DNA from: Sepiola atlantica
Taxonomy: Eukaryota > Mollusca > Cephalopoda > Sepiida > Sepiolidae
Assembly: GCA_963556195.1 (NCBI GenBank)
Contig: OY744517.1
Coordinates: 149,208,882 to 149,272,881 of the forward strand
Reading direction: 5' to 3'
DNA: 64,000 nt
In this document: in pieces, positions 23,755 through 35,984 of the stretch
Position numbering within the stretch: the stretch's first letter is position 1
Layout of the letters: each line of letters starts with the position of its first letter
Position numbers and translations under genes: made by a program
Notes under the pieces: model-generated
The model's input: only the letters and a program-made list of their open reading frames with translations
Told to the model about the DNA's origin: nothing
Databases searched by the model: none

Positions 23755-23905
23755 TTATACCTACATAAGACGTCGTTTCAAGCTTCAGCTATCATCAGTT
23801 TAAGAAAATGACAATTTGAGACGGTTTCAAGGCGCGAACCCTTGTCACAGAGTCAACCACGACTTCGCACTTTTTCGCTCTATCCTCAAGGCCACGGGAA
23901 TATAT
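23755..23905 (-). repeat. tRNA-derived SINE with hammerhead
   Basis: On the minus strand, GTGGCCTTGAGGATAGAGC supplies a Pol III A-box and GGGTTCGCGCC a B-box, spaced as in a tRNA. A hammerhead module follows about 40 nt later. Clover-leaf pairing is too poor for a functional tRNA. Confidence 0.7.
23766..23802 (-). ncRNA. Hammerhead motif in tRNA-derived SINE
   Basis: CTGATGA (plus 23792-23798), stem II AGC-UGAA-GCU, GAAAC (23775-23779), one- or two-pair stem III (C-GAC-G) and GUC, with the cut predicted between 23769 and 23768. The catalytic core is intact. Stem I is weak (two pairs next to the core), so activity is doubtful. Confidence 0.5.
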
Positions 23906-24399
23906 TAGCTCCGTAAGTCGAGCAATTTGAGAGAGATTAAATTAACATTCAAATTGAGCCACGTTGTGAGTTCTCTCCCTTATAGGCAGATAAAAACATT
24001 TTCGGTTTCTTATTATTGTGTTTATAACTACAAAACACTTTTCTCTCTCATATGAAATGCGATTATCACGACGACCTTGAAGCGTGGGTTCGATATATTC
24101 GGATCCGAGGTTTGAATCATTCGACATATTGTCGGATTATCTCATTATAGCAGACTCTTTTTCTTAGTGTTATCAGCTATATATTTTTTTAGTAATAATA
24201 AGTTATGTTCACTATATGCAGAGAGATAGATAGAAGGAGACGAAAGAAGGATAACGAAGTGGAAAATTAGTGAGGCATGGTAGAGTTTACGTATGCCTTT
24301 GTCATGTCAAATATTTACACACATATAGACAATCAAACGATGCAATTTCAATATAAATCTGCTTTTATGTATTCAGAAAATATTTAATACCTTACCAAA
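23906..24399. other. Spacer, nothing recognised
   Basis: No supported feature. Confidence 0.5.
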
Positions 24400-25310
24400 G
24401 ATGCTTGAAAATGTGTTTCCATTTCCCGTTCCCGGAATCGGGTTCGGAATCGAAACACACAGACAGTAAAATATTCGACGATTCAAGCAATTACGATTTC
24501 ATGTCATCACTGTTTTGCCGATGGTTTATATTGGTGCTAATTCTTGAAGCCGCTGAAAGGACACGACCCCTCTCCGTTAACTTTTACCGCCACCCATCAG
24601 CGCGCCAATCTTTATCGAATAACATACTTATTACTAGCCGCAACCCGATTTGGCTGACGACCTCGTCTTCTTATCATCGCCTTAGCACGATTGACCCCCC
24701 CCACCCCCCCACCCCCACCCCTACCACCTATCGAAATTTCAAAAGTCAACCTAATGCATTCGCGTGAGGTGGACAGTGCTGAGTGCCTCATTCACACACG
24801 GTTTCGCTAAACAGAAGACCACAGTGTTCTCAAAGAAGTGTGTATTTGAGACGTAATTCAGAGGCTTATGGCGAAGCAATGAGGATCAAAGCCATTAGGG
24901 TCGATCTCGGCACTGCAGGTCAACCACTCAATCCATTAGGGCCACCACGTGAACACCCGTTGCCATATCTAGTGACCCGTCGCGATACGGATGTTCCGTG
25001 ATGGGTCACTTATTACCAGAAACAATCTTGCCCTGTATAATGTCTGAACCTGCGCTTAGGTACAACAGAACGCCGCCACCAGGTGGTTGTCGACAGCGGA
25101 GAACACATTCGGAAAGCACATATTCACTTCATTTCAGATACGCACGAGAAAATATACAAGTTACACCATTTCTATACACAGACCTGGTTGTGCTGTAATT
25201 GTTGGAGACGCGGGCTCAGCTGAAATAAAAGCAAGGCAGGTTCGAATTTCGGCTGAGACTGTACAACTTGTGAAGATGCAGTTTTCTCGCGTTTTGTCAC
25301 ATATATAGTA
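24400..25310. other. CpG-retaining, higher-GC unassigned block
   Basis: Markedly richer in GC and CpG than its surroundings, with four overlapping plus-strand frames of 66-120 codons and a C-run at 24692-24722. None has a domain I recognise. GGTTCGAATTTC near 25239 looks like a Pol III B-box, so part may be SINE. It could hold a short exon or regulatory element; this is a guess. Confidence 0.3.
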
Positions 25311-25395
25311 GTCGGAGAAGGTGAATTTAAAAGATCATTATATACTGTTGTTGTCAATGGCGGTTGAAATAGAAATAACGCTACTTCATTTTAAA

Positions 25396-25429
25396 CTAGC
25401 CGGGTTACCTGGCGTCGTCTGGGGTCGTA
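25396..25429 (+). repeat. GC-rich dispersed motif
   Basis: ACTAGCCGGGTTACCTGG and GTCGTCTGGGG resemble ACTAGCAGGGCTACCCGG and GTTGCCTGGG at 31993 and CCGGCGTTGCCCGGG at 6316. Probably the terminal part of a dispersed repeat. Confidence 0.5.
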
Positions 25430-25627
25430 ATTTCCGTAAAGTACGTAGATTACATGATAAAATAAGTAAAAGTGAAGATTATGCTGAATATTGTGAATTA
25501 AAATGTCTAAATTCATTTTGGTACAATATTTATTTATCTTTTTAAAAATTTAATTTCTTCTTCCATTCCTTTAAGTGTTATCATTGTATTCTATTAAAGG
25601 AATATATATATATTGGTAAAGAAAAAA

Positions 25628-25697
25628 TAGTACAACATTCATACCGTCGGTTTCAAGCACAGAAGGGCTTAGCTATCCGGCTTTCTTCAATCTGTTG
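25628..25697 (-). ncRNA. Hammerhead-like motif with long stem II
   Basis: The minus strand reads CAACA (distal stem I), GA, TTGAAGA (core with C3 to U), AAGC...GCUU long stem II, GAAA, ACC/GGU stem III, A cleavage base, TGAA, then TGTTG pairing with CAACA. One core substitution makes activity unlikely. Confidence 0.4.
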
Positions 25698-26090
25698 TAA
25701 TCTGTTTCGGAAATCTGAAGTCACTCTCGTTTGGACGCGTTATTTGCTGAGAGTGTTATCTATGTTTGTTTAAATTTAGTGTAATTAAGGTTTAATGAGG
25801 TTTGAAAAGAAAGGGGGGTGAAAAGTAACAGTTGAGATTTAAAATTGGAGAGGATTTAAAGAGATATGAAAAATAAAAAAAAATAAAAATTATTTCTTTA
25901 TGAATTCCGTGAGCCAATATTTATGAGTGGCGTATATTTGGCCGTTACTGGTTTCGGGTTTAATGATGTGTCTTCTGAAGGAATAATGGAGAAAAAATGG
26001 GTTTATGCATTATACATAAAAGGATAAAACGGTTAAAGGGACAACATTAAATTCAAATTTAAATCCTGGATTAAAGGACTTTATATAATT
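25698..26090. other. Spacer, nothing recognised
   Basis: AT-rich DNA without assignable features. Confidence 0.5.
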
Positions 26091-26150
26091 GTGGGGATTT
26101 ATGTACTTATTTTGGGCGTGTGCATGTGTATATATCTATGTATGTGTGTT

Positions 26151-26208
<58 letters not shown>

Positions 26209-26270
26209 CATATATAATTGTGGGTATTTATGTACTTATTTTGGGCGTGTGTATATATCTATGTATGTGT

Positions 26271-26360
<90 letters not shown>
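26091..26360 (+). repeat. 127-bp tandem duplication ending in (TA)n and (GT)n
   Basis: TTTATGTACTTATTTTGGGC and TATATATCTATGTATGTGTG occur at 26098 and again about 127 bp later, each followed by (TA)n; the second also has (GT)n. Confidence 0.85.
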
Positions 26361-26709
26361 ATATATTTGTAAATATGTGTGTGTATTTCTACATGTAAGG
26401 TTATCTATCCATCTGTGTTTCTGTGGGTTTGTTGGAATCCATTAGGTGAATTGTTTATCTCCCTTTAATGGTAAATTAAATTGTTCATGTAAGCCTTAAT
26501 TGAGCTTTAATTACTTCCCTTTGTTACATTTTCCGTAACATTTTTAAATCATCTTTATTTGAATTTGCATTAATATGAATCTGTTATCGGCAGTTTGTTA
26601 GTGACTTCTTTTGATTGATTTAAGCACTCTTGGGCCCTTTTTTGACTTACACATCCTGGATATACAAAATGAGACTTACTTTAGTTAGAATATTAAACAG
26701 TAATACAAT

Positions 26710-26716
<7 letters not shown>

Positions 26717-26791
<75 letters not shown>
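26717..26791. repeat. (TA)n microsatellite
   Basis: 75 bp of TA. Confidence 0.95.
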
Positions 26792-26792
<1 letters not shown>

Positions 26793-26967
26793 TGCAGATT
26801 ACTCGTCCGAGGCTATAGCAATGCGATGTGGTTGCCGTAAGATGGAAAAGTTAAAAGAAATAAACGCAGGGAGAAAGTGAAACTCAAAACGATTTATTAA
26901 TAATTTCACGAAAACTGATTAAATACCAAATAGTAAATACTGTCCGGTAAGTAACAGTTCAACAAAG

Positions 26968-27012
26968 GGTAATCTTAAATTTTCGAAAGAAAAACTTTCA
27001 TTATCAGAAGAC
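26968..27012 (-). ncRNA. Degenerate H1-like hammerhead
   Basis: Minus strand: CTGATAA (G8 to A), a GAAAG/CUUUC stem II, GAAA, stem III AAUU/GAUU, A. The layout matches family H1, but the core is mutated and stem I does not pair. Confidence 0.35.
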
Positions 27013-27099
27013 AACAATAGAAGACCGAGTGGGTCGAAGAAAAACGAGAAAAACCGGTGTCAGAACATCGAAATACGGCAGAAAACAATTGGAAGTAGG

Positions 27100-27480
27100 A
27101 ACGCAGAAAATGTCAAAATTCTATTAAGCAATCATATAACTATGGTTAAAATATTATAAACATTTGTTTAATAATATACTAATTTTTATAATTTTATTAT
27201 GTTTTATTTTATATGATTCATTAATTAATTTTTTTTCTCTTTTTTCTCTTTATTCAATTCAAATTTAAATTTACGTGTGGGCTGTTATTGTCAAAGGGGG
27301 ATAACTTATTTAAAAAATATATTTAGAAATGAGATTTGAAATTTGAGAAGGAATTTGAATTGTGGAATGGATCAAAGCCAAGGAGGGAACCGTTGTAACA
27401 GGGGAAGGGGGGGAATAAGAAGAGATTATGTGAATCTGCACTTACATTTACCAGCAATGCTTCAAGCAAACTACAATCTC

Positions 27481-27485
<5 letters not shown>
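27100..27485. other. AT-rich spacer
   Basis: Nothing recognised. Confidence 0.5.

Positions 27486-27551
<66 letters not shown>
27486..27551. repeat. (TA)n microsatellite
   Basis: 66 bp of TA. Confidence 0.95.
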
Positions 27552-27556
<5 letters not shown>

Positions 27557-28062
27557 TGCTTTTTTATATTTTTATATATATGCTTTTATGAATATTGATG
27601 TATAATATATTTTGTAAATTTTTGTCTATTACATTTCAATTATTATTCGATTAAATTTATCATTTTTTGTATATTTTTACTTTTCTTCTTTTTTATTATT
27701 ATTTTATTGTTCTCTTAATGTTTCTTAAAATAATTTTTCTCTTTGAATTTTTTATTCTTTAATATTTCTTGATATGTTTATTCTTCTTCTCACTATGATT
27801 TTACGTCCTTTTTATCATGTTTATTTTTCTTATAATTATAATTATAAATTTAATTACTATTTTTATTTTATTTCCTTGCGTATTTCTATATTCTCTATTA
27901 TACATTTTTATCTTCTAATTATTTTATTTTTTTCCTTATTTTAACCTCTACTCTATCTTGTTTTATTTAGTTATTCATTTATTTATTTATTCATTTATTT
28001 ATCATTTTTTATTTATGTATTATAATTATTATTTTGTTATCATTACTATTACAATTATTATC

Positions 28063-28150
<88 letters not shown>

Positions 28151-28320
28151 TTAATACTCAATAATAATGATAAAATATCCTTTCTATCATTTTTTAAATT
28201 TTTTTATTTCTATTTCTTTGATTGTTTTATTTATTTATTTATTTATTTTTATTTAATTCAATTTTATTTTTCATCCTGGTTTATTCTACATTTAAAAAAA
28301 ATAAAATGTTTATTTGTTTC
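27552..28320 (+). repeat. T-rich low-complexity tract with (ATT)n
   Basis: The plus strand is strongly T-rich. (ATT)n at 28062-28148 and (ATTT)n near 28225-28250. The open frames (up to 112 codons) are low-complexity products. Confidence 0.85.
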
Positions 28321-28650
28321 ATCCTTCGTATTTTTATTACTATTATGTTCATTGATCTTACTGATGGAGTAATGTATAGTTGCATAAAAATAAGTTTTGG
28401 CTCTGATACTTACTGGATATATGTACTTTTTGAAATAATACGAAAATGTCATGTTTACTTTCTTAAATAGCTTTTGTATGTAATGTTATTAAAGACGCTG
28501 ATGAATATATCTTTCTGAGTCATCAAAACTATAATACAAAATAAAATTTGCTAACTTTTCTTGAAAACGATTGTACGCCAAATAATCGTTGTGTTTGCAT
28601 TCTTGCAACTGGTACAAATAATGTTCTTATTTTGTTTATCTGAACGTACT

Positions 28651-28652
<2 letters not shown>

Positions 28653-28705
<53 letters not shown>

Positions 28706-28789
28706 TATAAACACACACACATATATACACACCCACACACACATATATACAAACACACATATACACACATATACACCCCCCACACACAC

Positions 28790-28858
<69 letters not shown>
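28653..28858. repeat. (TA)n-(CA)n-(TA)n compound microsatellite
   Basis: TA arrays at both ends with CACACA/TATACA units in the middle. Confidence 0.95.
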
Positions 28859-28860
<2 letters not shown>

Positions 28861-28984
28861 GTATGTAGTCAAACCTAAGTGTTAAACTGAATGGATATTA
28901 GACGTTTCGACTTTAGTAATATTTAATTCTAGAGCAGTTTTAAATTAAGATATTTTGGGAGAAAAATACGCTTTCGTATCAAGC

Positions 28985-29190
28985 AAAGTGGCTGAGTGGT
29001 TAACGACGCGGACTGAGGACCTGGATGTGTCGGGTTCAAATCCAGTTCGTTTCACAAAAACACTTTCATCAAAACCCACACCTGACCTTTAGGAGGCAAA
29101 TAAAATACTTAGGTTTGAAGAGTCAGCCATAGAACAAACTCCACTCCAGGTAATGTGGTAAAAGAGCAATCGCTCATGGATTCTTCATAA
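28985..29190 (+). repeat. tRNA(Ser)-like SINE, copy 1
   Basis: AGTGGCTGAGTGGTTAACGA supplies an A-box and GGGTTCAAATCCAG a B-box with tRNA spacing. The body, including AAACACTTTCATCAAAACCC, is shared with 42085-42235 (minus), and the head with 57505-57725. A SINE, not a gene: the acceptor stem does not close. Confidence 0.8.
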
Positions 29191-29845
29191 TTTTTATTTT
29201 TATTTTGTCTCTTTAGTTAAAAAGGTTAAGAAATGGCGGGCTGTATGTTTTGGTCGCTGTGTATACTAAGGAATACATAAACGTTTTACAGTAAAGATAT
29301 CCAAAGTCGGTCATTTTTTTAGTAAATCTAAATCTATCAGATTCGGAGTTATTCTGACTAATGTAGCAATTGTATATGCTATGAGGAAACGGCTGTAAGT
29401 TTTTTCTTGGTATGAAACTTTGTCTTTGTCGATAAATATCTTAATTTATATACATATATATTTATATTCATATGCAGGTAATCATCAAGTAGCACTACGG
29501 TCGATAATTCTTGATCTTCTTACTGTAAAAAATATCTAGTGCTAGAGTTGTCATAGAGCAGCAGTATTGTGTTGATGACATGTAGTAGCAGTAGCTGAAA
29601 TCGTGATGCATGTCGGTTTTAATCGTTTCTCTACGTTAGCTATGTGTATCAGCATGCATAATACGACGGTGTGTCTCCGTGTACGTGCTGACAGCGGGTG
29701 CATAATAACAACTGCTCAAACTTTGGTTTAATAATTGTTTTTTATTAATTCTCATTACAGTATGCAGTATACATTGGTGTTACATAATACCTATTGTTCT
29801 TCTTTCAATCATTGCCTAATAGTGTATTGTATCATCCAAACACGT
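29191..29845. other. Spacer, nothing recognised
   Basis: No supported feature. Confidence 0.5.
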
Positions 29846-30128
29846 CTGTTCTTATCGCAGTTGAAGCTCAAGAGAGAAATTAGACTAGTTTATTCGTCAC
29901 GTCTTACTGGAAACTTCTCGTAACGTTATATCCTTCGATCACGTTAATTTCTAGTATAAATTTACACTTTCAACGTAATCTAATTTTGATATAAACTTTT
30001 CTTTATCTCCCTAACATGTATGTTCTGGTTTTAGTTCAACTCTAAGAGAGATATTAGACTAGCGTATTTCCCACGTCTCACTTTAGACTTCCTTTGACGT
30101 CACTTTCTTCAAGTATGTTAACTTCGTT
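29846..30128 (+). repeat. Two-copy tandem repeat, ~172-bp step
   Basis: A ~108-bp block (with AGAGAGAAATTAGACTAG) at 29846 recurs at 30018 (AGAGAGATATTAGACTAG), about 75% identical, then diverged spacer. Confidence 0.75.
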
Positions 30129-31085
30129 CCACGTAAAAAGTTTACTCTTTCTTTTTCTTTTCCGTAAAAAAATCCACATCCGATATTAGTATCTAGCTTC
30201 GTACCTCCCTTGTTTTTGTTCATTCCCATTACAAGATTTTGACATACAATTTTTTGCATCATGTTTTAATGTTATGATGTATCTCATTAATTTTTCTTAA
30301 AAAGTTAGATACTTTAATCGTTTCTTTTCATTCTGATATATGGTTCCCATCTTCCTTATTCAAAATATGATTCATACACTTCTCATAACATCATAAGTTA
30401 TTCTTTATTCAAGTATCAATTTCCATAATCCCAAAGTTATCAATATTGGCCATGTTATGCTAACCATTTACATCAGACGAAATGATCTAAAAATCATGTT
30501 AGTACATTTCGATAAAGGTTTTTGTCGAATATCCGTTCGTTTCCAGACGAAAAAAAAACATGTTTCATTGCTTTAACGCTTAAATATTGCCTGATATTAC
30601 GATGCGTCTATGAAACTAGTTCAAACGACATTGAGACGTAATGAATTACTCCCTTCGCTCGTTTTCACTCTACTTAAAAAAGTTTTATAGAACTTTTTAT
30701 ATATCGTTGAGCCAGTTAATATGAAGATGTATTGAATAGACATAAATTGTTAGCGGTGATATTTTTTTCGTGAACGTACATCACATGAGTTTATAGATAT
30801 TTATTCCTTTTATACATGAAAAAAACGTCTTTAATTAAATAGCTTGTTATATCTAATAACGCAATACCGTATACACGAATGCGATTTATGTATACGGAAT
30901 AATTAAAACAATTTACAAAATAGATAGAAATCATTAAATTGAAGAACATGGCGACAGAAAACAAAAGTTCATTACTACGCCTAACTCTAACCCTAACATA
31001 GCACAAACAATTAGAATATTTCAGTGAACGTATATTATACGCTCCTTAACCTCTATTTTTTGTTAAAAAAATATTTTTTAACATA
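30129..31085. other. AT-rich spacer
   Basis: No feature. A single CTCTAACCCTAAC at about 30983 is not a telomeric array. Confidence 0.5.
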
Positions 31086-31690
31086 TTTCACCCCAAAAGA
31101 AGGCTGGCTGCCACTGTAGGGTTACTGAAAATTTGGGTGTCGGATTTGGGTGACACACCAAGTTGGGAGCAGTGCAGCGAGATGTCTGTTTACATTAGTT
31201 TTACACCTCTGTATGTCTGTACTGTCAGTGAAACAGGGATCAGGGAGGACGTTTCAGAGGCCAGCAGCACGAGTAAAGAAGCTATTGAAGTAGAAGGCTC
31301 CCCGGCATTTGGGGACTAAACAGTGAATGAATGGGATTTAGCAAATTGTCAAGTTGGCCTAGTGAATTTACATCGAGGGGCCACCAGAGTAGCCAGTTCA
31401 TTGGAGCACAATCCATTGAAGTATTTGTAAAACAAGCACAAGGATGCTACATTGCGGCGATGGGCCAAGGGCTGGAGTTTTGTTGACAGTGAGGGACCTA
31501 TTAAGTTGGCGACTCTTTTTTTAACCTTGTCCAGGAGGGAGAGACTAGTGGATGATGCACCAGCGCAGATGTGGCAACAATACTCCATGCATGGGTGGAT
31601 GGTGGCTTTATAGAGATACAGGATAATGTCAGGTGTGAAGAGTTTACTAGCACGGTAGAAGAGCCAATTTTTTTTTGCTGGCAATATTAT
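31086..31690 (-). pseudogene. CR1/jockey-like LINE ORF2 3' part, copy B
   Basis: The minus strand is open for 111 codons (31684-31349). It reads KKNWLFYRASKLFTPDIILY, LYKATIHPCMEYCCHICAGA, LLDKVKKRVANLIGP, LAHRRNVASLCLFYKYFNGL. This is the characteristic region after the RT domain of CR1/jockey-type LINEs. Below 31349 the frame breaks, but nucleotide similarity continues to about 31086, ending near TTCACCCCAAAAGAAGGC. It is the least damaged of the five copies and lacks the RT domain (5' truncation). Confidence 0.85.
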
Positions 31691-33190
31691 TCGGATTACT
31701 ATCGATTAAGCACCAATTTTCCAATTATTACATTTTAAAACCCATTGTTAAATTTTTAAGGTGTTTATTTGCTATGAAAGTTTAACAGAGATTGATCATG
31801 AGGTTAATATTTTTCGAATAGTATTCACCACTCTGTCACATTTAAAAGAAGCAAAATAAAAAGTCTTTTGATTACTACAGGGTATCTGGCAAGTTACACC
31901 TAATTATTTAGTGGTCGTAATTTATTACTTAGATATAGATGTTGTAAGAAATTAATATCATAAGAAAGTGTAGAGCATAGGGTTTATTTAATACTAGCAG
32001 GGCTACCCGGCGTTGCCTGGGATCATAAACAAAATGATATAAGCGGTTAACAAGTGTGTGTAACATCTTTATATTAAAGCTCTACCTCTCTCAATCTGTC
32101 TCTCTATATTTCTCTCTTTCCCCCTAACCCGTTTTTATCCATCTTTCTAACCCTCTTTCACCTCAACCCAACCAATTTTTCTCTGTTGATTTAATGTATT
32201 GAAAATAATAATAATATAAGTCATTCACTTCTCCTTTGTATAGTAGAACACATTGGAAATGGCTGAACCCCCGCCTGACGAAACCTGGCCCAGTTAAATG
32301 ATTTTTCTTTTAAATTTAGATATTATTTACCACGGCAACGCCGATCGAGTATATAACAACTTTGTGGGCGTTTGTTTTGTACTTTTGACTTTTAGATGGA
32401 CATACACACACACACGTTCTTTATATAATATATTCAACATCGGTTTATACAGGATTACCAATCAGTTTCTCAAACCGCCTGGGAACCGCATTAACTTATT
32501 TCGCAGGTAACTTATTTTTTATTTTACTTCTTTTATTAACTGAATGATGAATGCTATGAGTGTATTGAGCATTTCTACACCCTATGTACTCAATACACTA
32601 ACCGACCCCCTAAAAAGACAAGTGTGCACATTCCACGAGCGATGTTTCTGACAAAGTTGGAAGAATTACTGTATTCAAATGCCAATCTATCCGTCATATT
32701 AAGCTTTATCTTCGTGATGACTCATCTATCATAAAAAGGCAAGTCTGTTTGTGCGACTGTGTGTGCAGCTAAAAGAAAAAGACTATCCCAGACACATCCA
32801 CCAGTTGATATGCATGCACTTTGTTTTCAATATTCATTTTTGAGGGGTCACCAAGAACAGAAAGTGTCAGGAAGGGTCGACATTTAGAATAGTTTTATTG
32901 TGTTAGTGTGTATTAATACGTCAACGATTTGTCCAGTTGTCAAAAAAGCAAGGGAGTGTGTTAGAGAATGAGAGAAAGAAAGATAAGTGATAGCGACATA
33001 AAATACAACAGTAAGGAGAGGAATAGAGAGGGGAGATAGAATGTAGGGAGAGAGGGAATAGAGACCAACAGAGAGGAATAGTGAGAGATAGAAGTTATAA
33101 GTTATATATAGAAGTTAATTTACTTTTCTAGTTTATTGTGTTTATAATTAAATAAAAGTAGTCCTGGCTGAATCAGTTGATGCGGTTACC
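31691..33190. other. Spacer; GC-rich dispersed motif and polypurine segment
   Basis: ACTAGCAGGGCTACCCGG with CGTTGCCTGGG at 31993-32022 belongs to the dispersed GC-rich motif. 32080-32150 is pyrimidine-rich and 32955-33115 purine-rich (GAGAGA-type). No gene. Confidence 0.45.
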
Positions 33191-33879
33191 AGGTGGCTTG
33201 AGGAGCTGGTGACGAATACTGGGCCCTATATAACATTCTAAATACAAGAAATTACGAGAAATCAATAATATCCTCGTAGTAACTCATCTATTATAAATTA
33301 TTCTTACTTTCAACACACTCTGTACGTCGAATAAAAATAATATTCTCATGTTATAAAAAATATTACCCTACCATCCAAATTTTATGGGGTTAGTTTATTT
33401 TAACTTGGCAAAGACACTTGATCTTGCCACTGTTGAATTAACTGACTGAGTTGCTTCTAGATCGACCTTCCCAATATAGGACTCAAAGTTCAACTTTGTC
33501 TTCAACCTTATATTACGTTCAAGCAAAGTTAAAATTCGAGCGACGAATTTTAGCGGAAACTTCTTGCGGCAAATGGTTTTCATTTTAAATATGTTCTATG
33601 TCAAATGACACAGCGAACCAAACGACTATAATCACCTGTAATGGGGGCACTTACTAGCCGCAAGATCAATTAACCTCAACCATACCGTATAGCCAACCGC
33701 ATCTGCAAAATATTCACACGCTTCACCGCAAAACCAATCCACCGCTACTATAATACATAGTGCGACAATTGCACTTGTCTAGTTGAGCCGGCTTTTTCCG
33801 AAAGACGAAGTTTTTATGAATCAGTCGCATGTATTTCTCGTTCAGGATAGGTTTCGTTTATAGCGACTGATGATCGAGA
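33191..33879. other. Spacer, possible body of 5S-derived repeat
   Basis: No coding feature. The part next to 33880 is downstream of the 5S head in minus sense. Confidence 0.4.
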
Positions 33880-33968
33880 ATGATCACCCATCTGGTAATG
33901 ACCAAATTCAGCGTCGCTCAAATTCATTAGATCTTACAAGAACTTGTGTGTAAACGTGATTATGCCGG
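33880..33968 (-). ncRNA. 5S rRNA-derived sequence, copy 2
   Basis: The minus strand aligns to 5S rRNA over about 88 nt: CACGTTTACACACAAGTTCT, GATC, GAATTTGAGCGACG (box A) and CAGATGGGTGATC (box C). More complete at the 3' side than the copy at 13154, but more diverged. A 5S-derived SINE or pseudogene. Confidence 0.75.
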
Positions 33969-34102
33969 AGTTATGTAATAAGAAAAATGTAACGAAGTGC
34001 AGAAGTTTAGTAATAACCAGAGTGAAGTTTTCCTGAACATTTTCTTCTGTAGACGTATACTTAGTGCACTGAACTCACTGATCACCATCTTACCAACTCC
34101 AA

Positions 34103-34354
34103 ATGACCATCAGCTGTTGGCTGAATATATTGATCGAGTTTGCAAATAAACGCATCTGGGATAAAATAACAAATGCTGCCAGCATTTCCCATGATTTTGT
34201 TAAGCCGGCGGTCTTTTACAATGAAAACATTCAAAAAGCAATAATCAATACAAATAGGATCAGCTCAGATAATTTGTTCTGCAAGGTTATCGATTCATTT
34301 CCAATAATAGCGAAACACAAAACTTATCCAAATATGGATTTGTATGAAAAGTAG
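34103..34354 (+). other. Unrecognised 83-codon open frame
   Basis: Normal-complexity peptide (MTISCWLNILIEFANKRIWD...) with no motif that I recognise and no clear start context. It is the only non-repetitive frame of this size in the region. Could be a transposon scrap or chance. Confidence 0.2.
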
Positions 34355-34374
34355 ATTTATGTTTGTAAACCCCA

Positions 34375-34376
<2 letters not shown>

Positions 34377-34444
<68 letters not shown>

Positions 34445-34497
34445 TATATGTTAATTTCTCTCTCTCTCTTTCCTAACATCTCCCTCTGTCTCTCTCA

Positions 34498-34537
<40 letters not shown>
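34377..34537. repeat. (TA)n / (CT)n / (TA)n microsatellites
   Basis: (TA)n at 34377-34447, CT-rich 34455-34498, (TA)n 34500-34536. Confidence 0.95.
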
Positions 34538-34539
<2 letters not shown>

Positions 34540-35030
34540 ATTTATTATTTCATGTATACACATAGTATATAGTGATATAATATTGTGTATTGATTTTCAG
34601 TATTTACTTGAGCTTATTAGTAAGTATGAAATATATACAGGTAATTTATAGAAGGCGATACAATGGAAATGTGTAACGAATAAACACGAACTGAAGCAAA
34701 TAGAGGCATACATAGGTTGAATAAGTGTTGGAGTTTCAACCTTTTATTAATATAATTTGTTTACTATTACAATCTTAATTCTCGTCGGTGCGGTTCGAAT
34801 GAGGCTCCATATAACATACTATTTCGGGAAAACTCCTAACCTCAGACGTGTTTTCAACTTTATTTCAAACGTGCAATGGAAATCGTTTAGAGTAGTTCAG
34901 CAGAAATTGACATTAATTAAAAATTAAAAACTTATTTTAAAAATGTTTCAAATGTTTTCTTTTTAATTTCCGTGTAACTATTATTAATAATAATAACATA
35001 TGTTTGTATGGATATATGTAAATATATTTA
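34538..35030. other. Spacer, nothing recognised
   Basis: GGTTCGAATGAGG near 34791 resembles a B-box but no A-box is evident. Confidence 0.45.
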
Positions 35031-35103
35031 TCCGACGATTTCCTGTTGTGATCAAACGTGGATGCCTCTGTGTAGCTTAATTGCTATGAATAGATTTTCA
35101 TAA
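35031..35103 (+). repeat. H2-family repeat with decayed hammerhead
   Basis: GCCTCTGTGTAGCTTAATTGC matches FB3 in content at its 3' part (shared run about 19 nt). Upstream, CCGACGA and CAAAC stand where CUGANGA and GAAAC are expected, so the core is lost. Confidence 0.6.
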
Positions 35104-35724
35104 TTTACTATGGATATATGTATATGTATAATATATGAGAATATTACAAATATATGTGCTAATATGAAAACAATTATTTGATATAGTTCAGATCGATTCT
35201 TATGAAAATCAATTTACAAAAGAAAATGAAGCTGAATAGTCAATGTTAAAGAGTTATTTAAAAAAAGTGCTATACATATTGCAAATGAAATCTGTAATTT
35301 GAAAAGTCTGTAGATATTGAACAAATTTGGACAACATACCCTATGTAAGGATTCTTTTGGTAATTTCTTAATTATTTTTATTGAGTGTTCCTTTACATCT
35401 GAGGTGCTTGTTCGGGGAGACATTTTAGCGTGCATCCGAGTTTTTTTCTTCTGGGCACTTGACTTTTATGTTTTTAGAAACAAGTTTTGGTCTATATCCC
35501 CTCCATGTCGCCATTGACGTTGTCTGATACTTTTCTGAATGTTCTTCTACATTAATTTTCGCCAAGACATTGTTTAGTTTTTATCTAAGAATTAACTGTG
35601 ACGACGGATTGTTCATGTGGAACTTGGAGTTGTTCACGTATGCTCTCAATTGTTTTCAAGAAACATGTGTAAGATTGCTTTTGCTCATAAATTGACGTCG
35701 TCTGTTTCAATTCATGGCCGCCCA

Positions 35725-35880
35725 ATTAGTTAGCACTCTCGGAAATGAAGTTAAATGTGACTCTTCTTTTGGAGTTCTGATCTTGCAAGTTGTTTGAATA
35801 TTTTTTTCTACACTGATGATTCCGACAGGGTGAAACGTATATATATATCTAGATAATATTTACAAATATTTATTATTAAA
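35725..35880 (+). repeat. tRNA-like SINE with hammerhead, family S1, copy 1
   Basis: AGTTAGCACTCTCGGAAATG (A-box region) and GAGTTCTGATC (weak B-box) precede CTGATGA (35813-35819), a CC/GG stem II and GAAAC (35832-35836). Stem III has been replaced by (TA)n. About 75% identical to 35985-36150. Confidence 0.6.
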
Positions 35881-35984
35881 ACAATAATTTGTAGCCCCTG
35901 TTAAATATAGTTATGACAGCGTCACTATTGCTGTCCGCCTCCGTGACACATAAATAGAGTTTATTTCTTATCTCGTCATTAATA

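Noticed and set aside
28985..29045. Possible functional tRNA(Ser) gene
   Set aside because: A and B boxes fit, but the acceptor stem does not close and the downstream body is shared with 42085-42235, so it is a SINE.
30978..31000. Telomere-like CTAACTCTAACCCTAACA
   Set aside because: Only about three imperfect units; no array.
35214..35517. Overlapping antisense frames of 66-73 codons
   Set aside because: No conserved motif; consistent with chance in AT-rich DNA.
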